64,000 nucleotides of DNA from Ruegeria lacuscaerulensis ITI-1157 (GCA_000161775.1 GG704596.1:2474332-2538331), one strand, 5' to 3'; shown: positions 37,038 to 46,301, counted from the stretch's first letter. A program made the numbers and translations. Notes: a model not told the origin generated them from the sequence alone.

Positions 37038-37820
37038 ATGCGCATACTTCTGACGAATGATGACGGGATCAACGCGCCGGGGCTGATGACGCTCGAGGCG
37101 ATCGCGGCGGATCTGGCCGGGCCCGAGGGCGAGGTCTGGGTCGTGGCCCCCGCCTTCGAACAGTCGGGGGTGGGTCATTGCATCAGCTACACCCATCCGA
37201 TGATGATCGCCAAGCTGGGCGAGCGCCGGTTTGCGGCCGAGGGGTCTCCGGCCGATTGCGTGTTGGCCGGGCTGCACGAGGTGATGAAGGACGCTCGGCC
37301 CGATCTGGTTCTGTCCGGGGTGAACCGGGGCAACAATTCGGCCGAGAACACATTGTATTCCGGCACCATCGGCGGCGCGATGGAGGCCGCCCTGCAGGGG
37401 ATACCCGCGATTGCCCTGTCGCAGTATTTCGGGCCGCGCAATCTGGGGCTTGAAGATCCGTTCCAGGCCGCAGCGCGCCACGGCACCGACCTGGTGCGGC
37501 GCATCCTTGCGGCCACACCCCCCGAGCGGGATGACTATCGGCTGTTCTACAACGTGAATTTCCCGCCCGTTCCCGCCGACGAGGTGCTGGGCACTCGCGT
37601 CGTGCGCCAAGGCTTTCGGCGCGACACGCATTTCTCGGTCGAGCCGCACACCTCGCCCTCGGGGCGGCGGTTCCTGTGGATCAAGGGCGGCTATCAGCAC
37701 AACCCCACCGCGCCCGGAACCGACGCGGCGGCCAATCTCGAAGGTTACATCTCGGTCACGCCGATGCGGGCCGACCTGACGGCGCATGACGCGCTTGACG
37801 CATTGAAGACGATCGAATGA
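37038..37820 (+). CDS. surE: 5'-nucleotidase SurE
   Basis: A 260-residue metal-dependent survival-protein phosphatase acting on nucleoside 5'- and 3'-monophosphates. The signature [15 protein letters not shown] opens the protein, with the metal-site Asn in the [10 protein letters not shown] segment and [20 protein letters not shown]. The ATG at 37038 is set by homology; upstream open frame is not conserved. It is joined to pcm by an ATGA overlap, as in many proteobacterial surE-pcm-nlpD units. Confidence 0.97.
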   Translation: MRILLTNDDGINAPGLMTLEAIAADLAGPEGEVWVVAPAFEQSGVGHCISYTHPMMIAKLGERRFAAEGSPADCVLAGLHEVMKDARPDLVLSGVNRGNNSAENTLYSGTIGGAMEAALQGIPAIALSQYFGPRNLGLEDPFQAAARHGTDLVRRILAATPPERDDYRLFYNVNFPPVPADEVLGTRVVRQGFRRDTHFSVEPHTSPSGRRFLWIKGGYQHNPTAPGTDAAANLEGYISVTPMRADLTAHDALDALKTIE

Positions 37821-38467
37821 CTGGACTGGATCCGCAAACCAAGATGCAGTTCCTGTTCGCCCTGCGCTCGCGCGGGGTTACGGACGCGCGCGTTCTGGAC
37901 GCGATGGAGCAGATCGACCGCGGCAGGTTCGTGCGCGGCCTGTTCGCCGAACGCGCCTATGAGGACACGCCGCTGCCGATTGCCTGCGGTCAGACGATCA
38001 GCCAGCCCTCGGTCGTTGGGCTGATGACGCAGGCGCTGCAGGTCACGCCGCGCGACAAGGTTTTGGAGGTCGGTACCGGGTCGGGCTATCAGGCGGCGGT
38101 TCTGGCCAAGCTGGCGCGCCGGGTCTACACGGTCGAGCGCCACAAGCGCCTGGTGCGCGAAACCGGAGAGCTGTTTCGCGAGTTGGGCCTGACCAACATC
38201 ACCGCGATGCATTCGGACGGGTCCTTCGGATTGCCCGAACAGGCCCCCTTTGACCGGATCATCGTGACCGCCGCCGCCGAGGACCCGCCCGGACCGCTCT
38301 TGGCGCAACTGAAAATCGGCGGTATCATGGTGTTGCCCGTTGGGCAGTCGGACGCGGTGCAGACCTTGATCCGGGTCACCAGAACCGAGACCGGATTTGA
38401 GTATGACGAATTGTTGCCCGTTCGGTTCGTGCCTTTGTTGGAAGGGCTTGGGAAGGACGAGGCGTAG
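37817..38467 (+). CDS. pcm: Protein-L-isoaspartate O-methyltransferase
   Basis: Repairs isomerised Asp/Asn residues by methylating the isoaspartyl carboxylate. The 216-residue enzyme has [20 protein letters not shown], the SAM-binding [27 protein letters not shown], and [14 protein letters not shown]. It overlaps surE by 4 bases and precedes a LysM/M23 lipoprotein gene, which is the common surE-pcm-nlpD arrangement. Confidence 0.97.
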   Translation: MTGLDPQTKMQFLFALRSRGVTDARVLDAMEQIDRGRFVRGLFAERAYEDTPLPIACGQTISQPSVVGLMTQALQVTPRDKVLEVGTGSGYQAAVLAKLARRVYTVERHKRLVRETGELFRELGLTNITAMHSDGSFGLPEQAPFDRIIVTAAAEDPPGPLLAQLKIGGIMVLPVGQSDAVQTLIRVTRTETGFEYDELLPVRFVPLLEGLGKDEA

Positions 38468-38526
38468 TGCCACAGCAATGGGCGCCGGAACCCCGGTCAT
38501 AAGGGGCAGGTGTTGAGGACAGAGAC

Positions 38527-39687
38527 ATGAGAGCAGTTTCCAGGTCAGTCTTGGGTCGAAATGCGTCGGTTATTGCCACCGTTGCGTTGCTTGCCGGGTG
38601 CGAAGGGCCTCTGGATTACGACCTGCGGGGGCAGGTCGGCGGATTTTCGACCACGCCAGCCGCCTTGTCGGCCACCGCAGACCGTCCGGTACCGGATGCG
38701 CGCGGTGTAATCACCTATCCCAACTATCAGGTCGCGGTCGCCCGGCCGGGAGATACGGTCGGCGCGATTGCAGCGCGGGTCGGCTTGCCCGAGGCCGAAC
38801 TGGCCCGGTTCAACGGATTGCTGCCCAGCGACCAACTGCGCGAGGGCGAGGTTCTGGCCTTGCCCCGGTCGGTCGGGGCCGGTGCTGGCAACGTGGACAT
38901 CGCCTCGATCGCCACGACGGCCATAGATCAGGCGCCGGATGCCGGAACGGTCCGGACCACGACGCTTGAGCCGGCCAAACCGGCACCTGCCGCGGTAGCT
39001 TCGGGACCCGAGCCGGTGCGGCACAAGGTCAAGCGCGGCGAAACGGCTTACACGATTTCCCGCCTGTATCAGGTGCCGGTCGACGCGTTGGCCGAATGGA
39101 ACGGGCTGGGGCCGGATTTCACCGTGCGCGAAGGGCAATATCTGCTGATCCCGGTCAAGGATCAGAGGGCCCCGCGGAAAGCGGCAGCTGCGCCTGCGGC
39201 AACGGCGGTGGCCGGACCAGGGCAGGGGTCGCCGACGCCCACGCCGCCCAGCGCCACGCAGCCCCTGCCGGATGAAAAAATCGCACCGCCGGCCCCGGCG
39301 CCGGACGTGACCGCCGAGGCGCCGACCCAGACCAGCGCTTCGGCCCTGGCAATGCCGGTCACAGGCAAGATCATCCGGCCCTATGCCAAGGGCAAGAACG
39401 AGGGGATCGACATTGCCGGCAGCCCCGGCACACCGGTCAAGGCCGCCGAGGCCGGAACCGTGGCCGCGATCACGGCCGATGCCGATCAGATCCCGATCAT
39501 CGTGGTCAAGCACAGCAACGACCTGCTGACGGTCTATGCGAATGTCGAGGGGATCTCGGTCAAGAAGGGCGACCGGGTCAAGCGTGGCCAGAGCATTGCC
39601 AAGCTGCGCGGGGGCGAGAACGCCTATGTGCATTTCGAGGTGCGCGAAGGCTTCGAGTCGGTCGATCCGGAAACCTATCTGCGCTGA
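38527..39687 (+). CDS. LysM-M23 lipoprotein (NlpD/LytM-factor-like), probably catalytically inactive
   Basis: A 386-residue envelope protein. It has a signal peptide with lipobox ALLAGC (Cys26), two LysM peptidoglycan-binding repeats (about residues 65-115 and 160-205: HKVKRGETAYTISRLYQVPV), a Pro/Ala linker, and a C-terminal M23/LytM domain (residues about 275-386). The zinc-site HxxxD is replaced by NEGIDIAG and the HxH by YVHFEV, so it lacks two ligands and should not hydrolyse peptidoglycan. Such degenerate LytM factors activate cell-wall amidases at division. It lies 60 bases after pcm. Confidence 0.9.
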   Translation: MRAVSRSVLGRNASVIATVALLAGCEGPLDYDLRGQVGGFSTTPAALSATADRPVPDARGVITYPNYQVAVARPGDTVGAIAARVGLPEAELARFNGLLPSDQLREGEVLALPRSVGAGAGNVDIASIATTAIDQAPDAGTVRTTTLEPAKPAPAAVASGPEPVRHKVKRGETAYTISRLYQVPVDALAEWNGLGPDFTVREGQYLLIPVKDQRAPRKAAAAPAATAVAGPGQGSPTPTPPSATQPLPDEKIAPPAPAPDVTAEAPTQTSASALAMPVTGKIIRPYAKGKNEGIDIAGSPGTPVKAAEAGTVAAITADADQIPIIVVKHSNDLLTVYANVEGISVKKGDRVKRGQSIAKLRGGENAYVHFEVREGFESVDPETYLR

Positions 39688-39720
39688 AAATTCCGCGCGA
39701 TCTTAAAGGGCTGGCGGGTC

Positions 39721-40392
39721 TCAGGCTGTCGGGTCGTAATCGGCCAGCCGCTTGCCGGGCTCGTCGGCAAAGATCTCGGGCAGGGGCGTGACGCTTTCGA
39801 TCAGGTCGATGCGGAACACGCGGAAGGCGTCGCGCAGCTCGCACCAGGCGGTCAGGGTCCAGACCCGACCCCAGTATTCCATGTGCAGGGGGCGGATCGT
39901 GCGTTCGGTCAGGGTTCCGTCGATGCGCCGGTAGGTCAGCCGCAGTTTCTGGCGCGATTTGATGGCCGCCCGGATCGGCGCCATATGCGCCAGCCCGCGC
40001 GCTGCATCGGCAAAGGGGTAGACGGCGAATTTCCAGGCATCGGCCTCGGCCACAACCTGGGTAGGCAGCACCGCGTCGATCTTGGCGGCCAGCGAGTCCG
40101 CGGCGGCCTTCAGGTCGGGGTCGGCGGCCTCGGCCACGATCGCCATGCCGAGGTTCAGCGCCTCAAGCTCGGCCGGGGTGAGGTTCAGCGGGGGCAGGGT
40201 GATCTGCTCGCGCACCATGTACCCCACGCCGCGTTCGCCCTCGACCGGGACGCCCGACGCCACCAGCGTGTCCATGTCGCGATAGATGGTGCGGACCGAA
40301 ACCTCGAGCCGGTCCGCGATGTCCTGCGCGCGGTGCAGTTTGCCGTCGCGCAGGATCTGGATGATGTCGAACAGGCGGTCAGTGCGGCGCAT
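39721..40392 (-). CDS. YafY-type regulator (HTH_11 plus WYL domain)
   Basis: A 223-residue transcription factor. Residues 1-60 form a DeoR-like winged helix (RTDRLFDIIQILRDGKLH, VSVRTIYRDMDTLVASGVPV), and the rest holds a WYL domain (KLRLTYRRIDGTLTERTIRP, then WTLTAWCELRDAFRVFRIDLI), which senses ligands. The gene follows a monooxygenase on the same strand, 21 bases away. The perfect inverted repeat at 40767-40790 is the obvious candidate operator. Confidence 0.93.
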   Translation of the reverse strand: MRRTDRLFDIIQILRDGKLHRAQDIADRLEVSVRTIYRDMDTLVASGVPVEGERGVGYMVREQITLPPLNLTPAELEALNLGMAIVAEAADPDLKAAADSLAAKIDAVLPTQVVAEADAWKFAVYPFADAARGLAHMAPIRAAIKSRQKLRLTYRRIDGTLTERTIRPLHMEYWGRVWTLTAWCELRDAFRVFRIDLIESVTPLPEIFADEPGKRLADYDPTA

Positions 40393-40413
40393 GACACGCC
40401 GTCCGGACCGCGA

Positions 40414-40719
40414 TCAGGCGGTCATGTTCCATAGCACTTTCTCGTGACGCATCTGGATACTGGCGGGGTCGATGGCTGCCATCAGACCTGCGGCAAAATC
40501 CTGCTGTGGGAACTGCGCGGCGGCGTTCTGTGCGGCCTTCATGTCGGTCCAGATGACATAATCGGTCCAGCGGCCATCCTCGCCCTGGCTCAACTGTCGG
40601 TGGGCAAAGCCGGGGGCCGCGCGCACGAAGGCCTCGGTCGTCCGGCTGAGCCTGACGAACTCTTCCGGCGTGGTGCCATCGGCGAGGGTGAAGGTGACGA
40701 TTTCAGCAACATGGGTCAT
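40414..40719 (-). CDS. Antibiotic biosynthesis monooxygenase-like (ABM/dimeric alpha-beta barrel) protein
   Basis: A 101-residue ferredoxin-like protein, MTHVAEIVTFTLADGTTPEE, with the typical RAAPGFAHRQLSQGEDGRW and DYVIWTDMKAAQNAA segments. Such small proteins act as cofactor-free monooxygenases or stress proteins. It is first in a two-gene unit with the YafY regulator, and a perfect inverted repeat lies 48 bases before its ATG. This arrangement of a YafY-type regulator next to a small ABM-fold protein is common in proteobacteria. Confidence 0.88.
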   Translation of the reverse strand: MTHVAEIVTFTLADGTTPEEFVRLSRTTEAFVRAAPGFAHRQLSQGEDGRWTDYVIWTDMKAAQNAAAQFPQQDFAAGLMAAIDPASIQMRHEKVLWNMTA

Positions 40720-40766
40720 GTGAGTCTCCGTTGACCAGGTTTCGATGCCCTGTTCCTAGCCGCCTG

Positions 40767-40790
40767 CAACTGACATAAACCTGTCAGTTG
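40767..40790. promoter_or_regulatory. Perfect inverted repeat, candidate YafY operator
   Basis: CAACTGACA and TGTCAGTTG form a perfect 9-bp inverted repeat separated by TAAACC. It lies 48 bases upstream of the monooxygenase ATG and about 150 bases upstream of tatA in a 219-base divergent region. It has no T-run, so it is not a terminator. The symmetry fits a dimeric DeoR/YafY regulator. Confidence 0.7.
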
Positions 40791-40938
40791 AAAATTGCCA
40801 GCGCGCAAAAACAACGTGATCCGTCCAAATTTGAACGCGGATTTGACTTGCGTCACTTTTTTCGACGGCCCGGTGGGCGTAGACACGTCCCCAGATCACA
40901 TTTCCGGCGCGCTGCGCCGACGTAGAAGGAGAAGAAAC

Positions 40939-41154
40939 ATGCTCAACAATATCGGCCTTCCCGGTCTGCTGCTGATTGCCGTCGTGGTGCTGGTGCTGTT
41001 TGGCCGCGGCAAGATCAGCTCGTTGATGGGTGAAGTGGGCAAGGGCATCACCGCGTTCAAGAAAGGCGTCAAGGAAGGCTCGGAAGAGATCGAGCAGGAT
41101 GTCTCCGAGCTGGCCAAGGACGTCACGCCCGAAACCGACAAGGACAAGGTCTGA
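40939..41154 (+). CDS. tatA: Twin-arginine translocase subunit TatA
   Basis: A 71-residue protein: one membrane helix ([20 protein letters not shown]), then the hinge and an amphipathic helix ([20 protein letters not shown]) and an acidic tail. The ATG at 40939 follows AAGGAGAAGAA; an upstream in-frame extension is not homologous. It forms the protein-conducting oligomer for folded Tat substrates. First gene of tatABC, 6 bases before tatB. Confidence 0.96.
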   Translation: MLNNIGLPGLLLIAVVVLVLFGRGKISSLMGEVGKGITAFKKGVKEGSEEIEQDVSELAKDVTPETDKDKV

Positions 41155-41160
41155 TCGCCC

Positions 41161-41619
41161 ATGTTTGATCTGGGCTGGACCGAGCTGCTGGTCATCGGAA
41201 TCGTTGCCCTGATCGTGGTGGGGCCGAAGGACCTGCCGGTGCTGTTCCGCAATGTCGGGCGGTTCATCGGCAAGGCCCGCGGCATGGCGCGCGAGTTTTC
41301 CAGCGCCATGAACGAGGCCGCGGACCAGGCCGGCGTCAATGACATCAAAAGGGGCCTGGATGCGGCGACCAACCCGGTCGGCAGCGCCATGGATGGGGTC
41401 AAGCAGGCCGCGCAGGACATGGCCAAGAGCATGGACCCCACCAAGTTCGACCCCGACAGCGAAACCGGCAAACTGGCCGCTGAACGCGCCGAGCAGGCCA
41501 AGAAGATCCAGGCTGCCACCGCCCGTGCCGCCGCCGAGCGCAAGGCGAAGGAGGCCGCCGAGGCCCTGGCCAAGGCCGAAGAGGCCGAAGCCGCGCTGAA
41601 AACCGAAGGCAAGACATGA
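41161..41619 (+). CDS. tatB: Twin-arginine translocase subunit TatB
   Basis: A 152-residue protein with [20 protein letters not shown] as the N-terminal helix, then the conserved [26 protein letters not shown] amphipathic segment and a long Ala/Lys/Glu-rich coiled-coil tail. The conserved E8 of the W-x-E-L motif is present. TatB pairs with TatC to form the receptor for twin-arginine signal peptides. Its stop overlaps the tatC start. Confidence 0.96.
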   Translation: MFDLGWTELLVIGIVALIVVGPKDLPVLFRNVGRFIGKARGMAREFSSAMNEAADQAGVNDIKRGLDAATNPVGSAMDGVKQAAQDMAKSMDPTKFDPDSETGKLAAERAEQAKKIQAATARAAAERKAKEAAEALAKAEEAEAALKTEGKT

Positions 41620-42494
41620 GCAAGACCGACGAGATCGAAGACACCTCGGCCCCCCTGATCGAGCATCTGGCCGAGCTGCGCACGCGTCTGATTCACAGCG
41701 TCGTGGCCTTTTTGATCGGCATGATCATCTGCTTTTCGGTGGCGACGCCGATCTTCAACTTTCTGACCCAGCCCCTGTGCGATGTTCTGTCCCAGCGCGG
41801 ACAGGACTGTGACCTGATCTTCATCTCGCCGCAGGAGGGCTTCTTCGTGGCGATCAAGGTCTCGCTCTTGGGCGGGTTCATGCTGGCTTTTCCGTATATC
41901 GGGTTGCAGATGTGGCGGTTCGTTGCGCCGGGGCTCTACAAGTCAGAAAAGAACGCCTTTCTGCCGTTCCTCGTGGCCTCACCTTTCATGTTCCTTCTGG
42001 GGGCCAGCTTTGCCTTCTACGTGGTCACGCCGCTGGCCTATGACTTCTTCCTTGGGTTCCAGCAATTCGGGGCCGAGGGCGAGGCTGTGGCCGAAGGAGC
42101 TGCGCCGCTGAGCGTGGTTTTCCAGGGCTCGGCGCAGGAATATCTGAACCTGACGATCAAGTTCATCGTGGCCTTCGGTCTGTGCTTCCAGCTTCCGGTT
42201 CTGTTGACCCTGATGGGCAAGGCCGGCCTGGTCAGCGCCGAAGGTTTGGGCGCGGTGCGCAAATATGCCGTGGTGGGCATTCTGGTTCTGGCCGCAGTGG
42301 TGACACCGCCGGACGTGATCACCCAGATCATCCTGTTCGTCGTGGTCTATGGCCTGTACGAGATTTCGATCTTCCTGGTGGCTCGGGTCGAGCGGAAGCG
42401 CGAAGAACAGCTGCGGGCCGAGGGCTACTATGACGATGAAGAAGCCGCCGATGATGTGATGATGGATGAGTTTGACGCAGAAGACGGCAAATAA
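41616..42494 (+). CDS. tatC: Twin-arginine translocase subunit TatC
   Basis: A 292-residue six-helix receptor subunit. Conserved features are the N-terminal [16 protein letters not shown] (with the signal-binding Glu), [16 protein letters not shown], the [14 protein letters not shown] helix, and [17 protein letters not shown]. The C-terminal tail is long and acidic ([20 protein letters not shown]), a common trait in Rhodobacteraceae. It overlaps tatB by 4 bases and is followed by a hairpin terminator. Confidence 0.97.
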   Translation: MSKTDEIEDTSAPLIEHLAELRTRLIHSVVAFLIGMIICFSVATPIFNFLTQPLCDVLSQRGQDCDLIFISPQEGFFVAIKVSLLGGFMLAFPYIGLQMWRFVAPGLYKSEKNAFLPFLVASPFMFLLGASFAFYVVTPLAYDFFLGFQQFGAEGEAVAEGAAPLSVVFQGSAQEYLNLTIKFIVAFGLCFQLPVLLTLMGKAGLVSAEGLGAVRKYAVVGILVLAAVVTPPDVITQIILFVVVYGLYEISIFLVARVERKREEQLRAEGYYDDEEAADDVMMDEFDAEDGK

Positions 42495-42513
42495 ACCCGA
42501 GCAGTAAATGGGG

Positions 42514-42545
42514 AAGGGCGTGCCTTGACGGGTGCGCCCTTTCTT
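42514..42545 (+). terminator. Probable terminator after tatABC
   Basis: Stem AAGGGCG / CGCCCTT extended inward by wobble pairs to about 11 bp, followed by TTCTT, 20 bases after the tatC stop. The U-run is short, so moderate confidence. Confidence 0.6.
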
Positions 42546-42609
42546 CATGCGGGTCTTGTTGGCGGCCCGTGAACGTGGTTGAAATCGGCCGCAAGACTTC
42601 GGAGGACCC

Positions 42610-43452
42610 ATGGACGACCAAGCCCTGAACCGCATCGCCGACGCGTTGGAACGCATGGCCCCGGCGCCGCTGGCCGCGCCGGATTTCTCGGCCGCCCCTG
42701 CTTTTGTCTGGCATGTCGCGCCTGACCGGCTGGAGCCGGTGCACCATGTCAACCGCGTCGATCTGGATCTACTGGTGGGCATCAACCGGTCGCGCGATAC
42801 GCTGCTGGACAACACGCGCCGCTTCGCCGCCGGGTACAAGGCTAACAACGCGCTGCTGTGGGGCGCGCGTGGCATGGGCAAGTCCAGCCTGGTCAAGGCG
42901 GTGCACGGCACCCTTCAGCCCGAGTTTCCCGACCTGAAGCTGGTTGAACTTCAGCGCGAGGACATGGGCTCGGTCGCGCGGCTGCTGAACCACCTGCGCG
43001 TCGCACCTTACCGGTTCATCCTGTTCTGCGACGACCTGTCGTTCAGCCATGACGATCAGCACTACAAGTCGCTGAAGGCCGTGCTGGATGGCGGGATCGA
43101 GGGCCGGCCCGAAAACGTGGTTTTCTATGCCACGTCGAACCGCCGCCACCTGATGCCGCGCGACATGATCGAGAACGAACGCTCGAGCGCGATCAACCCG
43201 TCAGAGGCGGTCGAGGAAAAGGTTTCGCTGTCCGACCGGTTCGGGTTGTGGCTGGGGTTCCATCCCTGCAGTCAGGACGAATTCCTTGCGATGATCGACC
43301 GGTATTGCGCGGCCTATGGCGTCAGCGTCGATGCCGACGTGCTGCGGGCCGAGGCGATCGAATGGCAGGCCACGCGCGGCGCGCGTTCGGGCCGGGTGGC
43401 GTGGCAGTTCTTTGTCGATCTGGCGGGCCGGCAAGGCGTTCACATCGAATGA
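42610..43452 (+). CDS. DUF815 family AAA-type ATPase
   Basis: A 280-residue P-loop ATPase. An N-terminal helix precedes VHHVNRVDLDLLVGINRSRD; Walker A is LLWGARGMGKSSLVKAV near residue 80; Walker B is FILFCDDLSFSHDD; and a sensor-like FYATSNRRHLMPRDM follows. It then shows SLSDRFGLWLGFHPCSQDEFL, usual for the family. A strong GGAGG ribosome binding site sits before ATG. DUF815 ATPases are widespread and often remain unassigned in function. Confidence 0.92.
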   Translation: MDDQALNRIADALERMAPAPLAAPDFSAAPAFVWHVAPDRLEPVHHVNRVDLDLLVGINRSRDTLLDNTRRFAAGYKANNALLWGARGMGKSSLVKAVHGTLQPEFPDLKLVELQREDMGSVARLLNHLRVAPYRFILFCDDLSFSHDDQHYKSLKAVLDGGIEGRPENVVFYATSNRRHLMPRDMIENERSSAINPSEAVEEKVSLSDRFGLWLGFHPCSQDEFLAMIDRYCAAYGVSVDADVLRAEAIEWQATRGARSGRVAWQFFVDLAGRQGVHIE

Positions 43453-43476
43453 AAACGGCGCCCGTCATGGGCGCCG
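43452..43476 (-). terminator. Rho-independent terminator of the leftward SDR gene
   Basis: Perfect 8-bp stem CGGCGCCC / GGGCGCCG with a 5-base loop. On the minus strand it is followed by TTTTCATT, so it best serves the leftward gene ending at 43510. It also overlaps the end of the DUF815 gene. Confidence 0.8.
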
Positions 43477-43509
43477 CAACATCTTTCCCGACGATCTGGC
43501 CGAATGGTC

Positions 43510-44157
43510 TCAGCCCAGCATGGACAGCAGGCGGGCGGCCTCGTCCGAGGGGCTGGCCAGCTTCGACCGGTCCTCACCGGGGAAGAATCGCGCGCGCAGG
43601 GCTGTGGCCATCGGCCTGGGCTGCAACACATGAACCTTCGGCCCCGTGCGCACCGTTTCGGCGGCCCAGCTGCGCGCCATGGCGATCTGCGCGGCCTTGG
43701 TGGCGCCATAGGTGGCAAAGAACTTCTCGCCCGCGCGGGGGTCGTCAAAGAACACGGCCTGTCCAGCTTCACCCAGCAGGGGCGCGACATAGGGGATCAG
43801 CACCGAAGTTGCCGAGGCATTCACGTCCACGGATTTCTGCCAATCCTTGGGGTCGATGAAATTCGCGGGCGTCAGCGGTGCGGTGTGGATGGCCGTATGC
43901 AGCCACAGGTCCAGCTTGCCCCAGCGGTCATGGATACCGCGGCACAGCGTGGCCATGGCGTTGGGGTCGGCGATATCCATCGGCGCCAGGGTGGCCGCGC
44001 CCCCTTTGGCCTTGATGCGGTCATCCAGGTCTTCCAGCCCGCCGGTGGTGCGGGCAACGGCGACGATGTGATACTCGGGCGCCAGCGCCTCGGCCAGAGC
44101 GGCGCCCAGGCCGCGTGACGCGCCGGTGACAAGTGCGATTTTGGTCTGATCGGTCAT
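43510..44157 (-). CDS. SDR family oxidoreductase
   Basis: A 215-residue short-chain dehydrogenase: cofactor loop VTGASRGLGAALAEAL, acidic strand VAVARTTGG, and the catalytic YGATKAAQIAMARSW with Tyr and Lys in place. The segment before the Tyr has AVFFDDPRAGEKFFATYG, so the usual Ser motif is altered but Asp/Ser residues remain. The length is shorter than classic 250-residue SDRs. Function unknown. Confidence 0.87.
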   Translation of the reverse strand: MTDQTKIALVTGASRGLGAALAEALAPEYHIVAVARTTGGLEDLDDRIKAKGGAATLAPMDIADPNAMATLCRGIHDRWGKLDLWLHTAIHTAPLTPANFIDPKDWQKSVDVNASATSVLIPYVAPLLGEAGQAVFFDDPRAGEKFFATYGATKAAQIAMARSWAAETVRTGPKVHVLQPRPMATALRARFFPGEDRSKLASPSDEAARLLSMLG

Positions 44158-44199
44158 GCGCGGGGTTTGAACCCAAGCGCGCAGCCCGTCAAGCCCGGA

Positions 44200-44448
44200 T
44201 CAGCTTCCGGGGATGGCGATGCGCTGGGTCCGGCCGCTTTGTCGCAGCATGATGCCGTCCTTGTCGATCGCCACGATCGTGCCCGTACCAAAGCGGCTGC
44301 CTGTCTTGACCTCTTTCACCCGTCCTGACGATGAGCGCATCAGGGCGCGCATGTCGTTCTGCGGGCCAAAGACACCCAGGACGGTCGTACCATTCTTGCT
44401 GAGCGCGCCCTTCTGCGTGGCCGCGCTGTCGACTTTGGGATTTGCCAT
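44200..44448 (-). CDS. Small hypothetical protein, PilP/IF2-tail-like beta domain
   Basis: An 82-residue protein MANPKVDSAATQKGALSKNG with the core TTVLGVFGPQNDMRALMRSS and GSRFGTGTIVAIDKDGIML. It resembles the small C-terminal beta domain found in some longer Rhodobacteraceae proteins related to type IV pilus assembly factor PilP (G-V-x-G-x-x-x-x-R-A-L-x-R). No signal sequence. The ribosome binding site is weak. Role unknown. Confidence 0.65.
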   Translation of the reverse strand: MANPKVDSAATQKGALSKNGTTVLGVFGPQNDMRALMRSSSGRVKEVKTGSRFGTGTIVAIDKDGIMLRQSGRTQRIAIPGS

Positions 44449-44631
44449 GTGAACTGGCCGGATTGGTGGCCCGGCCTCCGTGTGGTTGCGTGAGTGAGCA
44501 GCCGGCTGGCTAGCAGAGCCAAAGGGGAAGGAAAAGCCGGTGCAGCAGCTTTCGGCCATGTTTTGCCATGCCGCGTGCGTCCATGAAAAAGGGGCCCTGC
44601 GGCCCCTGAAACAAGTCCCTGATTCCCGGTC
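44449..44631. other. Intergenic region between the small beta-domain gene and purF
   Basis: About 180 bases. It holds the purF terminator (44586-44608) and presumably the promoter of the small gene to its left. No coding sequence is apparent. Confidence 0.4.
44586..44608 (-). terminator. Rho-independent terminator of purF
   Basis: On the minus strand the stem AGGGGCC / GGCCCCT closes a 4-base loop and is followed by TTTTT, 24 bases after the purF stop. Confidence 0.85.
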
Positions 44632-46092
44632 TTATTCGGCCGCCGGTTGCATCTTGAACCCTTTTTCAATCATGTCCGCCGGCGTGACCGGGTATTCGCC
44701 CGAGAAACACGCATCGCAATATTGCGGGCAGTCCTTGTTGCGGCCCTGCGATTCGCCAACGGCCCGGTACAGCCCGTCCAGTGAGATGAACTTGAGGCTG
44801 TCGACTTCGAGATACTTGGTCATCTCGTCCTCGGTCATGGTGGCGGCCAGCAGCTTTTCGCGCTGCGGCGTGTCCACGCCATAGAAACAGGGCCAGGCGG
44901 TGGGCGGCGAGGCGATGCGGAAATGCACCTCTTTCGCGCCGGCATCCAGGATCATCTCCTTGATCTTGCGGCTGGTCGTGCCGCGCACCACCGAGTCGTC
45001 CACCAGGATCACCCGCTTGCCCTTGATCAGGGCGCGGTTCACGTTCAGCTTCAGCCGCACGCCCATGTTTCGGATCTGCTCGGTGGGCTCGATGAAAGTG
45101 CGGCCCATGTATTGGTTGCGGATGATCCCCATCGCGTAGGGAATGCCCGATTCCAGCGAATATCCGATGGCCGCGGGCGTACCGCTGTCGGGCACCGGGC
45201 AGACCAGATCCGCCTCGACCGGGCTTTCCTTGGCCAGTTCGCGTCCGATGGCTTCGCGCGTTTCATAGACCGAGCGCCCGCCCAGAATCGAGTCGGGGCG
45301 TGAGAAATAGACGTGCTCGAAAATACAGAACTTGCTGGGTTGCCGGCGGAACGGGAAATGGCTTTCGACACCGGTTTCGGCATTGATCACCACCATCTCG
45401 CCGGGTTCGATCTCGCGCAGGAATTCGGCGCCGATGATGTCCAGCGCGCAGGTTTCCGAAGCAAGACACCAACCATCGCCGATCTTGCCCAATACCAGCG
45501 GGCGCACGCCCAGCGGGTCGCGGACGCCGATCAGCTTGGTGCGGGTCATGGCGACCACCGAGAAGGCACCCTCGACCCGGCGCAGCGCGTCCTCCATCCG
45601 TTCGGGGATGTTGCGCTGAAGCGAACGCGCCATCAGATGGATGATGCATTCGCTGTCAGACGAGCTTTGGAAGATCGAGCCGCGCTCGATCAATTCGCGC
45701 CGCAGAGCGTTGGCGTTGGTGATGTTGCCGTTATGGGCAATCGCCGCGCCGCCCATGGCGAACTCGCCGAAAAACGGTTGAACGTCGCGGATGGCGGTCT
45801 GGCCCTTGGAGCCGGCCGTGGAGTAGCGCACATGGCCGATGCCGATGGGGCCGGGAAGGCTCTCGATCACGTCGGACGAGGTGAAATTGTCGCGCACATA
45901 GCCGAATCGGCGGGCGGAATTGAAGCCCAATTCTGGGTCGTGGGTGACGATCCCTCCGGCCTCTTGCCCGCGGTGCTGCAGGGCGTGCAGCCCCAACGCG
46001 ATGAAACTTGCGGCATCCTGGACGCCGACGACACCGAAGATCCCGCATTCCTCGCGGAGTTTGTCGTCATCGAAAGGGTGGGCGGGGGGCAT
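44632..46092 (-). CDS. purF: Amidophosphoribosyltransferase
   Basis: First committed step of purine synthesis: PRPP plus glutamine gives phosphoribosylamine. The 486-residue protein has a short propeptide (MPPAHPFDDDKLREE) before the catalytic Cys16 in ECGIFGVVG, the Ntn-type HALQHRGQEAGGI, the PRPP motif VILVDDSVVRGTTS, and cysteines CIFEHVY and CPQYCDAC that fit the [4Fe-4S] form known from Bacillus. ATG at 46092 chosen over a TTG 15 bases upstream. A good promoter lies at 46146-46174. Confidence 0.97.
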   Translation of the reverse strand: MPPAHPFDDDKLREECGIFGVVGVQDAASFIALGLHALQHRGQEAGGIVTHDPELGFNSARRFGYVRDNFTSSDVIESLPGPIGIGHVRYSTAGSKGQTAIRDVQPFFGEFAMGGAAIAHNGNITNANALRRELIERGSIFQSSSDSECIIHLMARSLQRNIPERMEDALRRVEGAFSVVAMTRTKLIGVRDPLGVRPLVLGKIGDGWCLASETCALDIIGAEFLREIEPGEMVVINAETGVESHFPFRRQPSKFCIFEHVYFSRPDSILGGRSVYETREAIGRELAKESPVEADLVCPVPDSGTPAAIGYSLESGIPYAMGIIRNQYMGRTFIEPTEQIRNMGVRLKLNVNRALIKGKRVILVDDSVVRGTTSRKIKEMILDAGAKEVHFRIASPPTAWPCFYGVDTPQREKLLAATMTEDEMTKYLEVDSLKFISLDGLYRAVGESQGRNKDCPQYCDACFSGEYPVTPADMIEKGFKMQPAAE

Positions 46093-46145
46093 CTGCGGGC
46101 TTGGCAAGACTGACAGCTCCGATTCCGTGGCGGGTTGGCCCTCAC

Positions 46146-46174
46146 ATAATGCCTAAACCCGCGCGTGTCATCAA
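46146..46174 (-). promoter_or_regulatory. Predicted sigma-70 promoter of purF
   Basis: Read leftward: TTGATG, a 17-base spacer, then CATTAT, with initiation expected near 46139, about 47 bases before the ATG. Both boxes match sigma-70 consensus at four or more positions. Prediction only. Confidence 0.6.
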
Positions 46175-46301
46175 AGGATCACAAATCGTTTTGCCGCAGG
46201 CAGAGTTTCTGGTTTGATGCGGTGACGGATGCGAGAGCTTACTACGGATTGAACCCTCTGCGCTGGCAGATATCCCAGAACTTGACCGGAGGCCAAACGG
46301 A

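Noticed and set aside
35958..37787. About 600-codon open frame antisense to the ABC ATPase and surE
   Set aside because: It has no recognisable domain, is full of Arg/His/Pro as in antisense GC-rich frames, and crosses two well-identified genes.
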